The notes: generated by a model from the letters alone, not told the origin. 35,994 nt of DNA from Saprospiraceae bacterium (GCA_028277915.1 JANQFJ010000304.1:1-35994); one strand, 5' to 3'; shown: positions 16,976 to 25,930, numbered from the stretch's first letter. Program-made: numbers and translations.

Positions 16976-17006
16976 GAAGGGACTCTCGCTTAAGCGGAGT
17001 CCCTTC
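16976..17006 (-). terminator. Strong hairpin terminator for hppD, probably bidirectional
   Basis: GAAGGGACTC-T-CGC pairs with GCG-GAGTCCCTTC around a TTAA loop, with a single bulged T. On the minus strand it is followed by CTGTTTTTTTC, ideal for ending the hppD transcript 30 bases past its stop. On the plus strand the T-tract is poor, but the stem could still end the small-ORF transcript. Confidence 0.85.
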
Positions 17007-17035
17007 GTGTTTATATCCTATTGCCTTTCCCAAAC

Positions 17036-18160
17036 CTATAATGTCCCACGTAAGGCTTGTTCTCTTTCTATGGCTTCAAATAAAGCCTTAAAGTTTCCTT
17101 TTCCAAATGATTTTGCACCTTTCCTTTGGATGATTTCGTAGAAAACTGTTGGCCTGTCCTGAACCGGTTTTGTAAAAATTTGCAACAAATATCCGTCATC
17201 ATCGCGATCGATAAGGATATTGAGTGCTTTCAGGTCTTCTATATCTTCATCGATCTCTCCTACTCTTTCCGTCACTGTGTCATAATAGTTATCCGGTACA
17301 TACAAAAAATCTACACCATTATTTCTTAACTGACTCACCGTTTCGATAATATTATCAGTTGTGACAGCAATATGCTGAACACCCGCGCAACGGTAAAAAT
17401 CAAGATATTCTTCGATCTGAGATTTTTTTAATCCTTTAGCTGGTTCATTAATCGGAAATTTGACGTAGCCATTTCCGTTGGAAACCACTTTGCTCATAAG
17501 TGCTGTATATTCCGTTGAAATATCTTTATCGTCAAAAGTGATCAGCAGGTTAAAACCCATCACCTCCTGGTAAAACTTCACCCACTTGTTCATACCCCCA
17601 AGTTCTACATTACCTACACAGTGATCGACGTATTTAAGGCCAACCGGCTTAGAGGGACATAATCCTTTGCGCGCTTCAAAGCCCGGCATAAAGGCTCCAT
17701 TGTAATTTTTTCTTTCTACAAAAGTATGAATTGTTTCGCCGTAAGTTTGGATTGAAGCTATTTTAACTTCACCATGATCATCCGTCAGCGTTTCAACTGA
17801 TGAAACGGCCTCAGCGCCTCTTTCGATAGCAGTATTGTAAGAATATTCTGCATCACCTACCCACAATGCCAGTACTTTTACACCATCGCCATGCTCTCGT
17901 ACATGTCTCGCGATATCGTGCTCTGGTGATAGTGCCGAAGTCAAAACCAGCCTGATTTTGTCTTGCTGAAGCACATAAGAGCAAGTTTCCCGGTGTCCCG
18001 TTTCAGGGCCTCGATAAGCTGTAAGTTCAAAGCCAAAAGCCATTTGATAATAAAAAGCCGATTGCTTGGCATTGCCTACATAAAATTCCACATGGTCTGT
18101 TCCATTCAGCGGAAAAGCATCTTTAACAGATTGAGTTGTTGATTTTGTTAAGGTTTGCAT
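17036..18160 (-). CDS. hppD: 4-hydroxyphenylpyruvate dioxygenase
   Basis: A 374-residue Fe(II) enzyme that converts 4-hydroxyphenylpyruvate to homogentisate, the second step of tyrosine breakdown. Two vicinal-oxygen-chelate domains are visible (about 20-150 and 175-350). The iron ligands are His180 (LKYVDHCVGNVE), His263 (GVQHIAVTTDNI) and Glu342 (FYEIIQRKG). The C-terminal GKGNFKALFEAIEREQ segment that closes the active site is intact. Start MQTLTKSTTQ fits the family length. It lies 53 bases downstream of hmgA on the same strand, in an operon with the marR gene, and ends at a strong terminator. The homogentisate it makes is the substrate of HmgA. Confidence 0.96.
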   Translation of the reverse strand: MQTLTKSTTQSVKDAFPLNGTDHVEFYVGNAKQSAFYYQMAFGFELTAYRGPETGHRETCSYVLQQDKIRLVLTSALSPEHDIARHVREHGDGVKVLALWVGDAEYSYNTAIERGAEAVSSVETLTDDHGEVKIASIQTYGETIHTFVERKNYNGAFMPGFEARKGLCPSKPVGLKYVDHCVGNVELGGMNKWVKFYQEVMGFNLLITFDDKDISTEYTALMSKVVSNGNGYVKFPINEPAKGLKKSQIEEYLDFYRCAGVQHIAVTTDNIIETVSQLRNNGVDFLYVPDNYYDTVTERVGEIDEDIEDLKALNILIDRDDDGYLLQIFTKPVQDRPTVFYEIIQRKGAKSFGKGNFKALFEAIEREQALRGTL

Positions 18161-18213
18161 ATTTTGGATATTAAGTTTTGTTTAAAAGGATATTTACATT
18201 TTTACCGGTTAGA

Positions 18214-19374
18214 CTAATCGTCGGTCAACCAACTTTTATAATAATCTTCATCTTCGATCTTTGCAGCATATTCGGTCATCAGTAATGGTCGAAAAGTATC
18301 CACCATAACCGCTAACTCATGTGTCTCTTTTGCGCCAATGCTCTTTTCAACTGTTCCTGGATGAGGTCCGTGTGGAATCCCACCAGGATGCAATGTGATC
18401 ATGCCTTGTTCAACATGTTTTCGGCTCATAAAATCACCATCAACATAATATAACACCTCGTCGCTATCAATATTACTGTGATTATAAGGGGCGGGGATAG
18501 CCAACGGATGATAGTCAAATAATCGCGGAACAAACGAACAGATGACAAAATTACGCGCCGCAAAAGTCTGGTGGACTGGTGGCGGTTGGTGGACACGGCC
18601 GGTGATCGGCTCAAAATTGTGAATCGAAAACGCGTACGGAAAAACAAAACCATCCCAACCGACAACATCAAACGGGTGACTCAGATAATGATAGGGATAA
18701 ATTTTGTCTCCTTTTTTGATGTAAAACAAAAAATCACCTTTTTCGTCATGCGTTTCTATGACATCAGGTTTTCTGATGTCACGTTCGCAAAATGGAGCAT
18801 GTTCCATTAGTTGTCCAAATTTGTTGCGATATCGATTTGGTGTGATGATCGGGCTATAGGATTCTACGATGAACAGACGATTGTCACTACCATCAAATTC
18901 TAATTGGTAAATGGTACCTCGTGGAATAACCACATAATCGCCATACTCAAACTTGAGATTGCCATACATTGAACGCAATGTTCCTGTGCCTTTGTGGATA
19001 AAAATAACTTCGTCAGCATCTGCATTTTTAAAATAATAATCTGTCATGCTTTGGCGAGGAGCAGATAATATGACTTTACAGTCATTATTCACCAAAACGG
19101 GTTTTCTGCTTTTCAAATAATCGTCTTCTGCTTCAATATCAAACCCTTTCAAGCTACGATGTTTAAGCTGTTCATCGTGAATGAGTTTTGGAGCTACAGA
19201 AAAAGGATCATTTACCTGCACAATCTGTGTGGGTGGATTGACATGGTATAAATTTGAATACATGTTGTCAAATCCTTCCGTTGAAAAAAGTTGCTCATGG
19301 TATAATTTCCCATCAGGCTGACGATATTGAATATGTCGTTTTGAGGGGATTTTTCCGAGTGAAAAATAATGCAT
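18214..19374 (-). CDS. hmgA: Homogentisate 1,2-dioxygenase
   Basis: A 386-residue cupin-fold Fe(II) dioxygenase that opens the ring of homogentisate to maleylacetoacetate. Family segments include KIPSKRHIQYRQPDGKLYHE near the N-terminus, VIPRGTIYQLEF, PYHYLSHPFDVVGWDGFVFP and PYNHSNIDSDEVLYYV. Probable iron ligands are His299 and Glu306 in the last segment and His335 in HPGGIPHGPHPG. Its length is shorter than the roughly 440 residues of human/Pseudomonas HGD, as is usual for this bacterial subgroup. It is placed between marR (36-base gap) and hppD (53-base gap). Fumarylacetoacetase and maleylacetoacetate isomerase are not in the window, so the pathway must be completed elsewhere. Confidence 0.94.
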   Translation of the reverse strand: MHYFSLGKIPSKRHIQYRQPDGKLYHEQLFSTEGFDNMYSNLYHVNPPTQIVQVNDPFSVAPKLIHDEQLKHRSLKGFDIEAEDDYLKSRKPVLVNNDCKVILSAPRQSMTDYYFKNADADEVIFIHKGTGTLRSMYGNLKFEYGDYVVIPRGTIYQLEFDGSDNRLFIVESYSPIITPNRYRNKFGQLMEHAPFCERDIRKPDVIETHDEKGDFLFYIKKGDKIYPYHYLSHPFDVVGWDGFVFPYAFSIHNFEPITGRVHQPPPVHQTFAARNFVICSFVPRLFDYHPLAIPAPYNHSNIDSDEVLYYVDGDFMSRKHVEQGMITLHPGGIPHGPHPGTVEKSIGAKETHELAVMVDTFRPLLMTEYAAKIEDEDYYKSWLTDD

Positions 19375-19410
19375 GTAAGAATTGAATTTTCAGGTTAAGG
19401 AATTAAGGTT

Positions 19411-19863
19411 TTATGTCAAGTTCTTAAAAATAGTATTTAAAATAGTACTAAGTTGATTCATTTCTTTGTCCGACAAACCGTTCCAGGCTTCTTTCCGAAA
19501 GGATTCAACCAAGGGTAAAATTTCTTTGATTTTAGCTTTACCTGCTTTTGTCAGAAAAATTTTAAACTTTCTGCGATCTTTTGGATCCGGCAATCTTTCC
19601 AGCAGTTGCTTTTTGCACAACAAATCGATAATCCGCGTCACCGTAGGAGCATCTTTGTAGGTCCGGATTGCAATCTCAAACTGGCTCAGGCCATCTTCTT
19701 TTTTTAGTTCCTGCAAAACCACCCATTGGTCAACCGTAATCCCGGCATCCTTTTCTTTAAGAATACTTTTGAAGGACTGTTTCATCCTTTTAGCCGTCCT
19801 TTCGATGATAAAACCGGAAATTTCAGTTTTACGACTCTTCGAGTCAGGTTGATTTACAATCAT
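19411..19863 (-). CDS. MarR-family transcriptional regulator of the homogentisate operon
   Basis: A 150-residue winged-helix regulator. ATG 19863 (MIVNQPDSKSRKTEIS) is preferred over GTG 19881, because the GTG would lie inside a putative operator and the family does not need the extra six residues. The MarR pattern is clear: dimerisation helices, ITVDQWVVLQELKKEDGLSQFEIA, recognition helix DAPTVTRIIDLLCKKQLLERL, the wing DPKDRRKFKIFLTKAGKAK, and a C-terminal helix. It is the first gene of the marR-hmgA-hppD operon. MarR proteins next to such genes usually respond to an aromatic pathway intermediate, and repression relieved by homogentisate or a precursor is the likely mode (inference). Its own promoter overlaps inverted repeats. 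Confidence 0.9.
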   Translation of the reverse strand: MIVNQPDSKSRKTEISGFIIERTAKRMKQSFKSILKEKDAGITVDQWVVLQELKKEDGLSQFEIAIRTYKDAPTVTRIIDLLCKKQLLERLPDPKDRRKFKIFLTKAGKAKIKEILPLVESFRKEAWNGLSDKEMNQLSTILNTIFKNLT

Positions 19864-19868
19864 AAAAT

Positions 19869-19922
19869 TTAGTTGTTGCACTAACAGTTCGCAAGTTAAC
19901 GATTATAATAAATCTAACCAAA
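19869..19922 (-). promoter_or_regulatory. Promoter and probable MarR operator of the marR-hmgA-hppD operon
   Basis: Read on the minus strand, TTTG (plus 19919-19922) and TAACTTGC (plus 19891-19898) are spaced by 20 bases, a good -33/-7 pair. An inverted repeat TTAGT-N6-ACTAA (19869-19884) lies just downstream, next to the start codon. TTGT-N5-ACAA (19923-19935) lies immediately upstream of the -33 box. This arrangement suits autorepression. Confidence 0.55.
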
Positions 19923-19960
19923 TTGTAGCGAACAACTAAAAGCCAAGATATTAAAATTGA

Positions 19961-20977
19961 TCAGGATTTTTCATCCAGGCGGTGGGCCATGCGTTGGATC
20001 GCATCGACGATGTTATCTAATGCCGGAGGGTAATCAACGTATTTCATGTTATCGATTTCATCGCCCCAAATACTGACGGTCACGACTTTTTTTCGAGAGC
20101 CATAGGCTACAGCAAGCCTGAGCGGAATTGGTGTAGGTTTATTGCGCTTTCTGTCTTGACAAAGGTTGCTTTTGCAATCATAGACTGTTTCGAAATCAAA
20201 GAACTGCTGAGCGATGATATATTCCGCAAATTGTTCAATTTCCTCCCTTGGAATATCTTTTTTAGTGACGACCAGACCACCATGTAAGCTTTTAAATTCT
20301 TTGATCAGCCGACCATTGCTTTTTATATAAATATAATCCTTCAAAACAGGATCTATACCTCCATAATATCCTCCTCCGATCAGTTCAATGCTAATGTAAA
20401 CCTGTTTTTTTGCTACATCTTTTTTATTCTTTTTTTTGCGCTTCTTGTTTTTCTTTCCAAAAGACAACCATCTTTTTTTATCTTTTTTGGTGCTTAAAGT
20501 TTCGACGATTACATCAGGTAGTTCATTTTTTGGTTTTACAAAGGGAGCATTTTTGCTATCCACCCTTATAAAATGATATTGAAAAGAACCTCTGCTATTG
20601 GCTTGTGTAAATTCAAGAATTAGCCTGTTTTTATTGATCTCGGCAATTTCAAATTTTTTGATGTGTTTAAAACTATAAAACAGCTCGCTACCATTTAAAC
20701 TCCATGTCCCCCTTGTCATGGTACCATTGAGGTATTGCTCATAAGTATAATTGTACCTGAAGTGCAGGTAATAATCATAAAAATTTTCAGCCTGGTGAAT
20801 TATAGTATTTGATTCCAGATGGATAGCATAGGTATATCGCCACTTTGTTTCGACAATTGCTCGCTCATTAACCGCTGGGTAGCGAGTGCCCCAGCCAGAT
20901 GAGTTTGTTTGTCCATAGATTTGCAAACTCGGCAATAAAATAACACCAAGAGTGAATATCTGGAGGAATTTTCTCAT
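19961..20977 (-). CDS. Secreted protein with lipocalin-like N-terminus and lysine-rich linker
   Basis: A 338-residue exported protein with a signal peptide (MRKFLQIFTLGVILLPSLQIYGQ). Residues about 40-140 look like a lipocalin-type beta domain (ENFYDYYLHFRYNYTYEQY, then TRGTWSLNGSELFYSF). Residues 164-191 are an extreme lysine/arginine block (KKDKKRW...KKNKKRKKKNKKDVAKK). Residues about 193-335 form a second alpha-beta domain (SIELIGGGYYGGIDP, KDIPREEIEQFAEYII, RKKVVTVSIWGD). I do not recognise the C-terminal domain. The gene lies upstream of the marR promoter on the same strand, without a terminator between them. Periplasmic or surface location is inferred. Function unknown. Confidence 0.75.
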   Translation of the reverse strand: MRKFLQIFTLGVILLPSLQIYGQTNSSGWGTRYPAVNERAIVETKWRYTYAIHLESNTIIHQAENFYDYYLHFRYNYTYEQYLNGTMTRGTWSLNGSELFYSFKHIKKFEIAEINKNRLILEFTQANSRGSFQYHFIRVDSKNAPFVKPKNELPDVIVETLSTKKDKKRWLSFGKKNKKRKKKNKKDVAKKQVYISIELIGGGYYGGIDPVLKDYIYIKSNGRLIKEFKSLHGGLVVTKKDIPREEIEQFAEYIIAQQFFDFETVYDCKSNLCQDRKRNKPTPIPLRLAVAYGSRKKVVTVSIWGDEIDNMKYVDYPPALDNIVDAIQRMAHRLDEKS

Positions 20978-21100
20978 TGAAGGTTATTGTGTTTCATTTC
21001 TTGTTGACTCCTGCTTAAAGTTTTGCTTTTTCTTCTTTCAGATAGACAAAATTAGCCAACTAGGCAAATATTGTCAATCTTCCAACAAGCTATATTAAGC

Positions 21101-21141
21101 AAAAACAAACAATGAGCCATTTACAAATAACGTACTCATTG
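21101..21141 (-). terminator. Terminator after the FadL-like gene
   Basis: On the minus strand CAATGAG pairs with CTCATTG (plus 21135-21141 and 21110-21116) around an 18-base loop and is followed by TTTGTTTTT. It lies 30 bases past the stop at 21171. Confidence 0.55.
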
Positions 21142-21170
21142 CTTATTATAGTTTGGACAAATTATAAATT

Positions 21171-22691
21171 TTAAAATTTGACTCCTGCTGTTAACAAAAT
21201 ATTATTTCTGATAAGCTTATTTTCAACCGATTGTTGTAGTGAAGGATCACTTACAAAATATGGAATATATTCTTCTTTAAATTGAGCATATTTATAAGCC
21301 AGGTCAAAATAAAAACCATACAACCGATACCCAACACCAATACTATAAAATGCACTGCTAAAATCTCTCGACACAAAAGGCGAACCATACACTCCTACCC
21401 CTGATCTTATCCTGAATTTTTTAAAAGCATACTCCCCGCCAACTTTTAAATTGAGCACCGAATTGTGAATATCTGAAATTTCAGCATTAACTTCTCCTTC
21501 GTATGCAGCATCATCAGGATTGTCACTGTCAAAAGTCAAATTGAAAGAGGGTTTGCTGTAATTGACAAACTCAATTTCTCCACTTATAAAACCACTTTTT
21601 TTAATAATTATTCCAACGCTAGTGATATATCGCCAGGGCGTTGATAGACTATATCGAAAAGCTCCTTCAGGGGATCGTTCTCTATATCTTTGGACACCAA
21701 GACCTTCATCAAATGCATACTCCAGCTCAGTATCAAAAGTATCCGTCAAAATATAAGCTGTCGGTGTATGAATCGCTGCACCAATTCTAAGCATTTGGTT
21801 AATCCTGAAAATTGCTCCTAACTTCAGGTTGACTCCGGCTCCTGTGGTTTTAACTCTCTCATCATATGTCATATCTACAAATCCAAAAATTTCGTCTGCA
21901 GAATCATCTTCCTCATAAGACTTATTCACTTCAAAATTGACAAAAGGCACTCCAATTGTCGCTCCCATCATCAGTTTTTCATTATAATTTCCAGCTACAG
22001 AAAACACTAACTCATTGATACCCCCTTTCCTCCGGACAGACTGTTCCTTTTGAATTGTTGGATTCTCACCTGTAACCTGACGATGTACTTCAAAATCATT
22101 GAAATATTCAATTTTAGTAGAATCAGGATTTGAAAAATCTTCTAAAATGGCTCCAGCCGAATACGCTGGCCCTGCTTCAAAAGCATCCAGGAAATCAGGA
22201 AATATCCCATTCCCATTGACATCGTAAGCACGCTCCAAAAATCGATCGGCATAAGATCCTGTTGTTTTGCCCCTATAAAAAAAGGTTTGTTTAAAATCAG
22301 CCAGCCGGTTCATTCCAATTCCAAAATTTAGTGTTTTCCATTTTTTACTATAAGGCCGTTTGTTTATTATAATCCCAATATTATTCAGGTTAAATTTTGT
22401 TTCTGAAACATCAAAAGGATCTTCGTCTCCTACTAATGAAGAGTTTGTATTATTAAAAATGAATCCAGGAGTGACTACAAATTCAGAAGTTCTGTAAATA
22501 CCCAATCCAGCGGGATTTGTACTCAAAACAGAAAAATCGCCACCTAAAGCACCAATTCCTCCTCCAATAGCCATTGTTCTTGCCGTGCCTTCTACATCAA
22601 AGTAAGAATAACGTAAGGCGTCGCCAGCGGTCTGTGCAATCAATAGATTGTACCACCCCATAGCAGTTATAAATAACATTAATTTTTTCAT
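21171..22691 (-). CDS. OmpP1/FadL-like outer membrane beta-barrel protein
   Basis: A 506-residue outer membrane protein. A signal peptide (to IAQ at about 20) is followed by the family-typical plug region: DVEGTARTMAIGGGIGALGGDF then SVLSTNPAGLGIYRTSEFVVTPGF. Alternating amphipathic strands run to the end (TPWRYITSVGIIIKKSGFISGEIEFVNYSKP is split here by the usual turn; FRIRSGVGVYGSPF; YRLYGFYFDLAYKYA), and the protein ends in Phe (LLTAGVKF), as expected for a BAM substrate. FadL-type proteins take up hydrophobic compounds such as long-chain fatty acids or aromatics. The nearby homogentisate operon makes aromatic uptake thinkable, but there is no direct evidence. Confidence 0.88.
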   Translation of the reverse strand: MKKLMLFITAMGWYNLLIAQTAGDALRYSYFDVEGTARTMAIGGGIGALGGDFSVLSTNPAGLGIYRTSEFVVTPGFIFNNTNSSLVGDEDPFDVSETKFNLNNIGIIINKRPYSKKWKTLNFGIGMNRLADFKQTFFYRGKTTGSYADRFLERAYDVNGNGIFPDFLDAFEAGPAYSAGAILEDFSNPDSTKIEYFNDFEVHRQVTGENPTIQKEQSVRRKGGINELVFSVAGNYNEKLMMGATIGVPFVNFEVNKSYEEDDSADEIFGFVDMTYDERVKTTGAGVNLKLGAIFRINQMLRIGAAIHTPTAYILTDTFDTELEYAFDEGLGVQRYRERSPEGAFRYSLSTPWRYITSVGIIIKKSGFISGEIEFVNYSKPSFNLTFDSDNPDDAAYEGEVNAEISDIHNSVLNLKVGGEYAFKKFRIRSGVGVYGSPFVSRDFSSAFYSIGVGYRLYGFYFDLAYKYAQFKEEYIPYFVSDPSLQQSVENKLIRNNILLTAGVKF

Positions 22692-22812
22692 ATCTTTTAT
22701 ATCTAATTATTGTTGACTTTTGACATATCAAAAGTAACCTTTTACAAAAAACTGCAAAAATAGCCAATTGGAATTACAAAATTCAGCTTGTTACTTTTGG
22801 TAAGATCATTAC

Positions 22813-22840
22813 AAAAAAAGTGGATAGACTTTAAATCCAC
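22813..22840 (-). terminator. Terminator after the Ser/Arg-rich protein gene
   Basis: On the minus strand GTGGAT (plus 22835-22840) pairs with ATCCAC (plus 22820-22825) around a 9-base loop and is followed by a run of seven T. It lies about 44 bases past the stop at 22884. Confidence 0.65.
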
Positions 22841-22883
22841 CCACTTCCTTTATTTTAATAAAAATGTAATTTTTTCAAAGAAA

Positions 22884-23960
22884 TTATCTTGGCCCTCTGG
22901 ATCCTCCAGACCTGGACGAACTTCTGCTGCCAGAACTGCTTTTCGAAGAGGAAGATCTGCTAGGACTTGCACTACTTCTTGAAGAATTTCTGTTGCTACT
23001 GCGGTTATATCCACTAGAAGATTTACTTCTGTTTCTTGAGTTACCGAAAGTTGAAGACCTGGAAGAGTTTCTACTTGGTTTACTATAAGTTCTGGTATTG
23101 GATCGACTTGGCTTGTCATAAGTCTTCGACGATCTGGAAGAATTATAATTAGAATTGGTTCTTCTATTCGTTGAACGACTGGATTTTGCAGTGCTCTTTC
23201 TTGAAGAACCGGAAACATCGTAAACGTCAGACCCCGAATTTCGGCTACCTCTTGCAGAAGGAGTATTATTAGAACCGGAATTTAAATTATCAAATTTTGA
23301 AGGGCCTCCACGGGGAGAATTTCTGCTCGTACCTGTACTTCCATTTCTTGTTCCGTAATAAACATTATCTGTTGAGCCATAACTTGTAGTAGTATAAGAA
23401 TATGGATTACTGAACGCCGGAGGACAATATGGATTATAACCACCGGCATAAGAACTGTACGAACTATATCCACCACCTCCGTAACCATATCCATAAGGAT
23501 TTCCTCCATATCCATAGTAGTTATTATAAGGGCTGTAACCAGGTCCGTATCCAAATGAATTGTAAGAGTAATACCTATTCCAGGGGTTACTACGATAACC
23601 TAAAGAATTGCTGTAAATGTATGTTGAATTGCCAAAGCTATAGATCGGATTATAATAATATGCATCTACATATACGGGATCATAAAAACTAAATCCATAG
23701 TAAGGCCGATAAAATCTTCTAATTCTGGATGAATAGTAGTAATCATACTCGTCATCTTCTTCATAGCCATATTCAGCATCATCGTAATCATCAGAACCGA
23801 CGTAATCTCCATCATCACTTGAATCATCATCAGTCCAAGTGTAAAAATCATCATCAGTATCCGGATTGTAATATAAATCGTCAAACTGAGCTAAAGAAGT
23901 TGAGGCCCAGGCCATGACGAAAAAGGCAATCAACACAAAGGGAAATTTATAATTTTTCAT
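22884..23960 (-). CDS. Secreted low-complexity protein: acidic, Tyr/Gly-rich, then Ser/Arg-rich
   Basis: A 358-residue protein with a signal peptide (1-25, ending SLAQ) and three compositional blocks. Residues about 26-75 are dominated by Asp, Glu and Tyr (DDLYYNPDTDDDFY and similar). Residues about 78-190 are rich in Tyr, Gly, Asn, Ser and Pro, with tandem-like YGYGGNPYGYGYGGGGY. Residues about 195-358 are almost wholly Ser, Arg, Asn, Gly and Thr with many SRSS and NSSRSS units, ending SGGSRGPR. No cysteine-based or enzymatic motif is present. The tail resembles eukaryotic RS domains only in composition. The strong acidic-to-basic polarity suggests an extracellular matrix, adhesion or polyanion-binding protein (inference). 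It is divergent from proS by 339 bases. Confidence 0.75.
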   Translation of the reverse strand: MKNYKFPFVLIAFFVMAWASTSLAQFDDLYYNPDTDDDFYTWTDDDSSDDGDYVGSDDYDDAEYGYEEDDEYDYYYSSRIRRFYRPYYGFSFYDPVYVDAYYYNPIYSFGNSTYIYSNSLGYRSNPWNRYYSYNSFGYGPGYSPYNNYYGYGGNPYGYGYGGGGYSSYSSYAGGYNPYCPPAFSNPYSYTTTSYGSTDNVYYGTRNGSTGTSRNSPRGGPSKFDNLNSGSNNTPSARGSRNSGSDVYDVSGSSRKSTAKSSRSTNRRTNSNYNSSRSSKTYDKPSRSNTRTYSKPSRNSSRSSTFGNSRNRSKSSSGYNRSSNRNSSRSSASPSRSSSSKSSSGSRSSSRSGGSRGPR

Positions 23961-24299
23961 AAAAACGAAATTTAAATGTAATTACTGTGACTCTCTTACA
24001 AGTTACAGACGTAATTTATTACTTTTACGGCTAATTTTTAGTTAAAACTGTATTAAAGTTGGGAAGGTTGCATGTTATTCGTGGTTAAATGAGCACAAAA
24101 TGTCCGCTATCCCTCTTGAAGGCGGGTGATTACTGTTTTATAACGAAAAAACAACCATTGAAATATTTAAAAAAATTTCGCATAAAACTGTAAGGATCAC
24201 CTTAATAAAAACCTTTGAAACGAAACTATATTTCCGGTATGAGAGTTATTAGAACTTAACCAAGAACAACATAAATTTTTATTCAACGTAAAAAAGTAA
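23961..24299. other. 339-base divergent intergenic region
   Basis: It separates the Ser/Arg-rich protein gene (minus) from proS (plus) and must hold promoters for both. I do not see a clean TTTG-N19-TAnnTTTG pair for either. A short G/C-rich patch with CCGC...GCGG (24104-24125) is the only possible hairpin. No T-box-like leader for proS is evident. Confidence 0.4.
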
Positions 24300-25766
24300 A
24301 TGTCAAAAGAAATAACAAATAGAAGTGAAGATTACTCCCAGTGGTACACAGACATTGTCAAAAAAGCCGGTCTTGCCGATCACTCTGCGGTAAGAGGATG
24401 CATGGTTATCAAGCCACATGGTTTCGGCATCTGGGAAATGATGAAAGATCAGTTGGACAGCATGTTTAAAGAAACTGGTCATGTGAATGCTTATTTCCCA
24501 TTGTTTATTCCTAAAAGTTTTTTGAGCCGTGAAGCTGAACATGTGGAAGGCTTTGCAAAGGAATGTGCCGTGGTCACCCATCACCGTTTGATGAATGCTC
24601 CAAATGGTGGTGGAGTTGTTGTTGATCCTGATTCAAAACTGGAAGAGGAACTAATCGTCCGACCAACCTCCGAAACCATCATTTGGAATACTTACAAAGA
24701 CTGGATCAATTCCTATCGCGACTTACCCCTTTTGATCAACCAATGGGCGAATGTCGTTCGATGGGAAATGCGAACCCGTTTGTTTTTAAGAACTGCCGAA
24801 TTTCTATGGCAGGAAGGACACACTGCCCATGCTACAAAACAGGAAGCAATCGATGAGACACTGCTGATCCTGAACCTTTATGCAAAATTTGCAGAAGAGT
24901 ACATGGTAATGCCTGTGATCAAAGGAGTAAAAACGGCAAATGAGCGTTTTGCAGGAGCTGTGGATACTTACACCATCGAAGCGCTGATGCAGGATTCGCG
25001 GGCATTACAAGCTGGAACTTCTCACTTTTTAGGACAAAACTTTGCCAAAGCTTTCAATGTAATGTTTTTGGATGAAAATCAAAAACAGGAATACGTTTGG
25101 GCGACTTCCTGGGGTGTCTCAACTCGACTGATGGGTGGTTTGATTATGACCCATTCTGATGATGACGGGCTGATCATTCCTCCAAGGCTGGCTCCAACCC
25201 AGGTGGTGATCGTTCCAATTCCAAAGCCTGATCCAGCGATTGATGAAGTTGCTGAAAAAGTGATGAAGGCTTTAAATGAAAAAGGAATTTCTGTAAAATA
25301 TGATACTGATCGCAAAAAACGACCAGGCTTTAAATTTGCTGAATACGAAATGCGTGGAATTCCAGTACGATTAGGGATCGGGAGGCGCGATATTGAAAAT
25401 GGTCAGGTTGAAGTAGCTCGCAGAGATACTAAGGAAAAATCCTCTCAGCCGATTGAAGGAATCGCTGATCATATCCAAAATCTTTTAGAAGAAATTCAAA
25501 ACAACCTTTTCCAAAAAGCATTGAAGTTTAGAGATGAACGAATTACCAGTGTGGACAATTTTGATGATTTTAAAGAAGTTTTGGATACTAAAGGTGGATT
25601 TATTTCGGCACATTGGGACGGAACAACTGAAACGGAAGTTAAAATTAAAGAATTGACGAAAGCGACCATTCGTTGTATTCCGATCGACAATAAGTTGGAA
25701 GATGGAAAATGTATCTTAACGGGCAAACCTTCCAATCAAAGAGTTCTTTTCGCAAGAGCCTACTAA
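24300..25766 (+). CDS. proS: Prolyl-tRNA synthetase (archaeal/eukaryotic-like type)
   Basis: A 488-residue class II aminoacyl-tRNA synthetase that charges tRNA-Pro. It is the short ProS form without the INS editing domain found in E. coli-type enzymes. Class II motifs are seen in [22 protein letters not shown] (motif around the TxE proline site), [29 protein letters not shown] (motif 2 region; given in parts, [10 protein letters not shown] and [17 protein letters not shown]), [20 protein letters not shown], and [16 protein letters not shown] (motif 3). The anticodon-binding domain follows (about 295-400), then a C-terminal domain ending in ARAY, typical of this type. ATG 24300 gives the canonical length. 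It is followed by a clear terminator, so it is a single-gene unit. Confidence 0.96.
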   Translation: MSKEITNRSEDYSQWYTDIVKKAGLADHSAVRGCMVIKPHGFGIWEMMKDQLDSMFKETGHVNAYFPLFIPKSFLSREAEHVEGFAKECAVVTHHRLMNAPNGGGVVVDPDSKLEEELIVRPTSETIIWNTYKDWINSYRDLPLLINQWANVVRWEMRTRLFLRTAEFLWQEGHTAHATKQEAIDETLLILNLYAKFAEEYMVMPVIKGVKTANERFAGAVDTYTIEALMQDSRALQAGTSHFLGQNFAKAFNVMFLDENQKQEYVWATSWGVSTRLMGGLIMTHSDDDGLIIPPRLAPTQVVIVPIPKPDPAIDEVAEKVMKALNEKGISVKYDTDRKKRPGFKFAEYEMRGIPVRLGIGRRDIENGQVEVARRDTKEKSSQPIEGIADHIQNLLEEIQNNLFQKALKFRDERITSVDNFDDFKEVLDTKGGFISAHWDGTTETEVKIKELTKATIRCIPIDNKLEDGKCILTGKPSNQRVLFARAY

Positions 25767-25796
25767 ATTTGTAACTCGACTCCCTTTAATAAACAT

Positions 25797-25829
25797 TCCC
25801 TTGGTCTTTCTTGGCCAAGGGATTTTTTA
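25797..25829 (+). terminator. Intrinsic terminator after proS
   Basis: A perfect 8-bp stem, TCCCTTGG (25797-25804) and CCAAGGGA (25815-25822), with a 10-base loop, followed by TTTTTTATTTT. It starts 31 bases past the proS stop. Confidence 0.88.
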
Positions 25830-25930
25830 TTTTACAATAAATAGCCATACCCATGGAACAATATTTTGATTTTCAATGTTATAACCGAGTATCTATTCTT
25901 AAATATTTTAAATTCTCAAAATATTTTACC

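Noticed and set aside
23282..23554. Open frames of 90 and 122 residues on the minus strand overlapping the Ser/Arg-rich gene
   Set aside because: They are frame-shifted shadows of low-complexity repeats; only the 358-residue frame has a signal peptide and coherent block structure.
24040..24299. T-box or other aminoacyl-tRNA-sensing leader before proS
   Set aside because: No T-box consensus or anticodon-like specifier loop can be recognised, and such leaders are not expected in Bacteroidota.
25853..25930. Start of the ArsC-like protein at ATG 25853
   Set aside because: The extra residues are AT-rich aromatic/basic sequence without similarity to the fold; ATG 25931 starts at the first strand.
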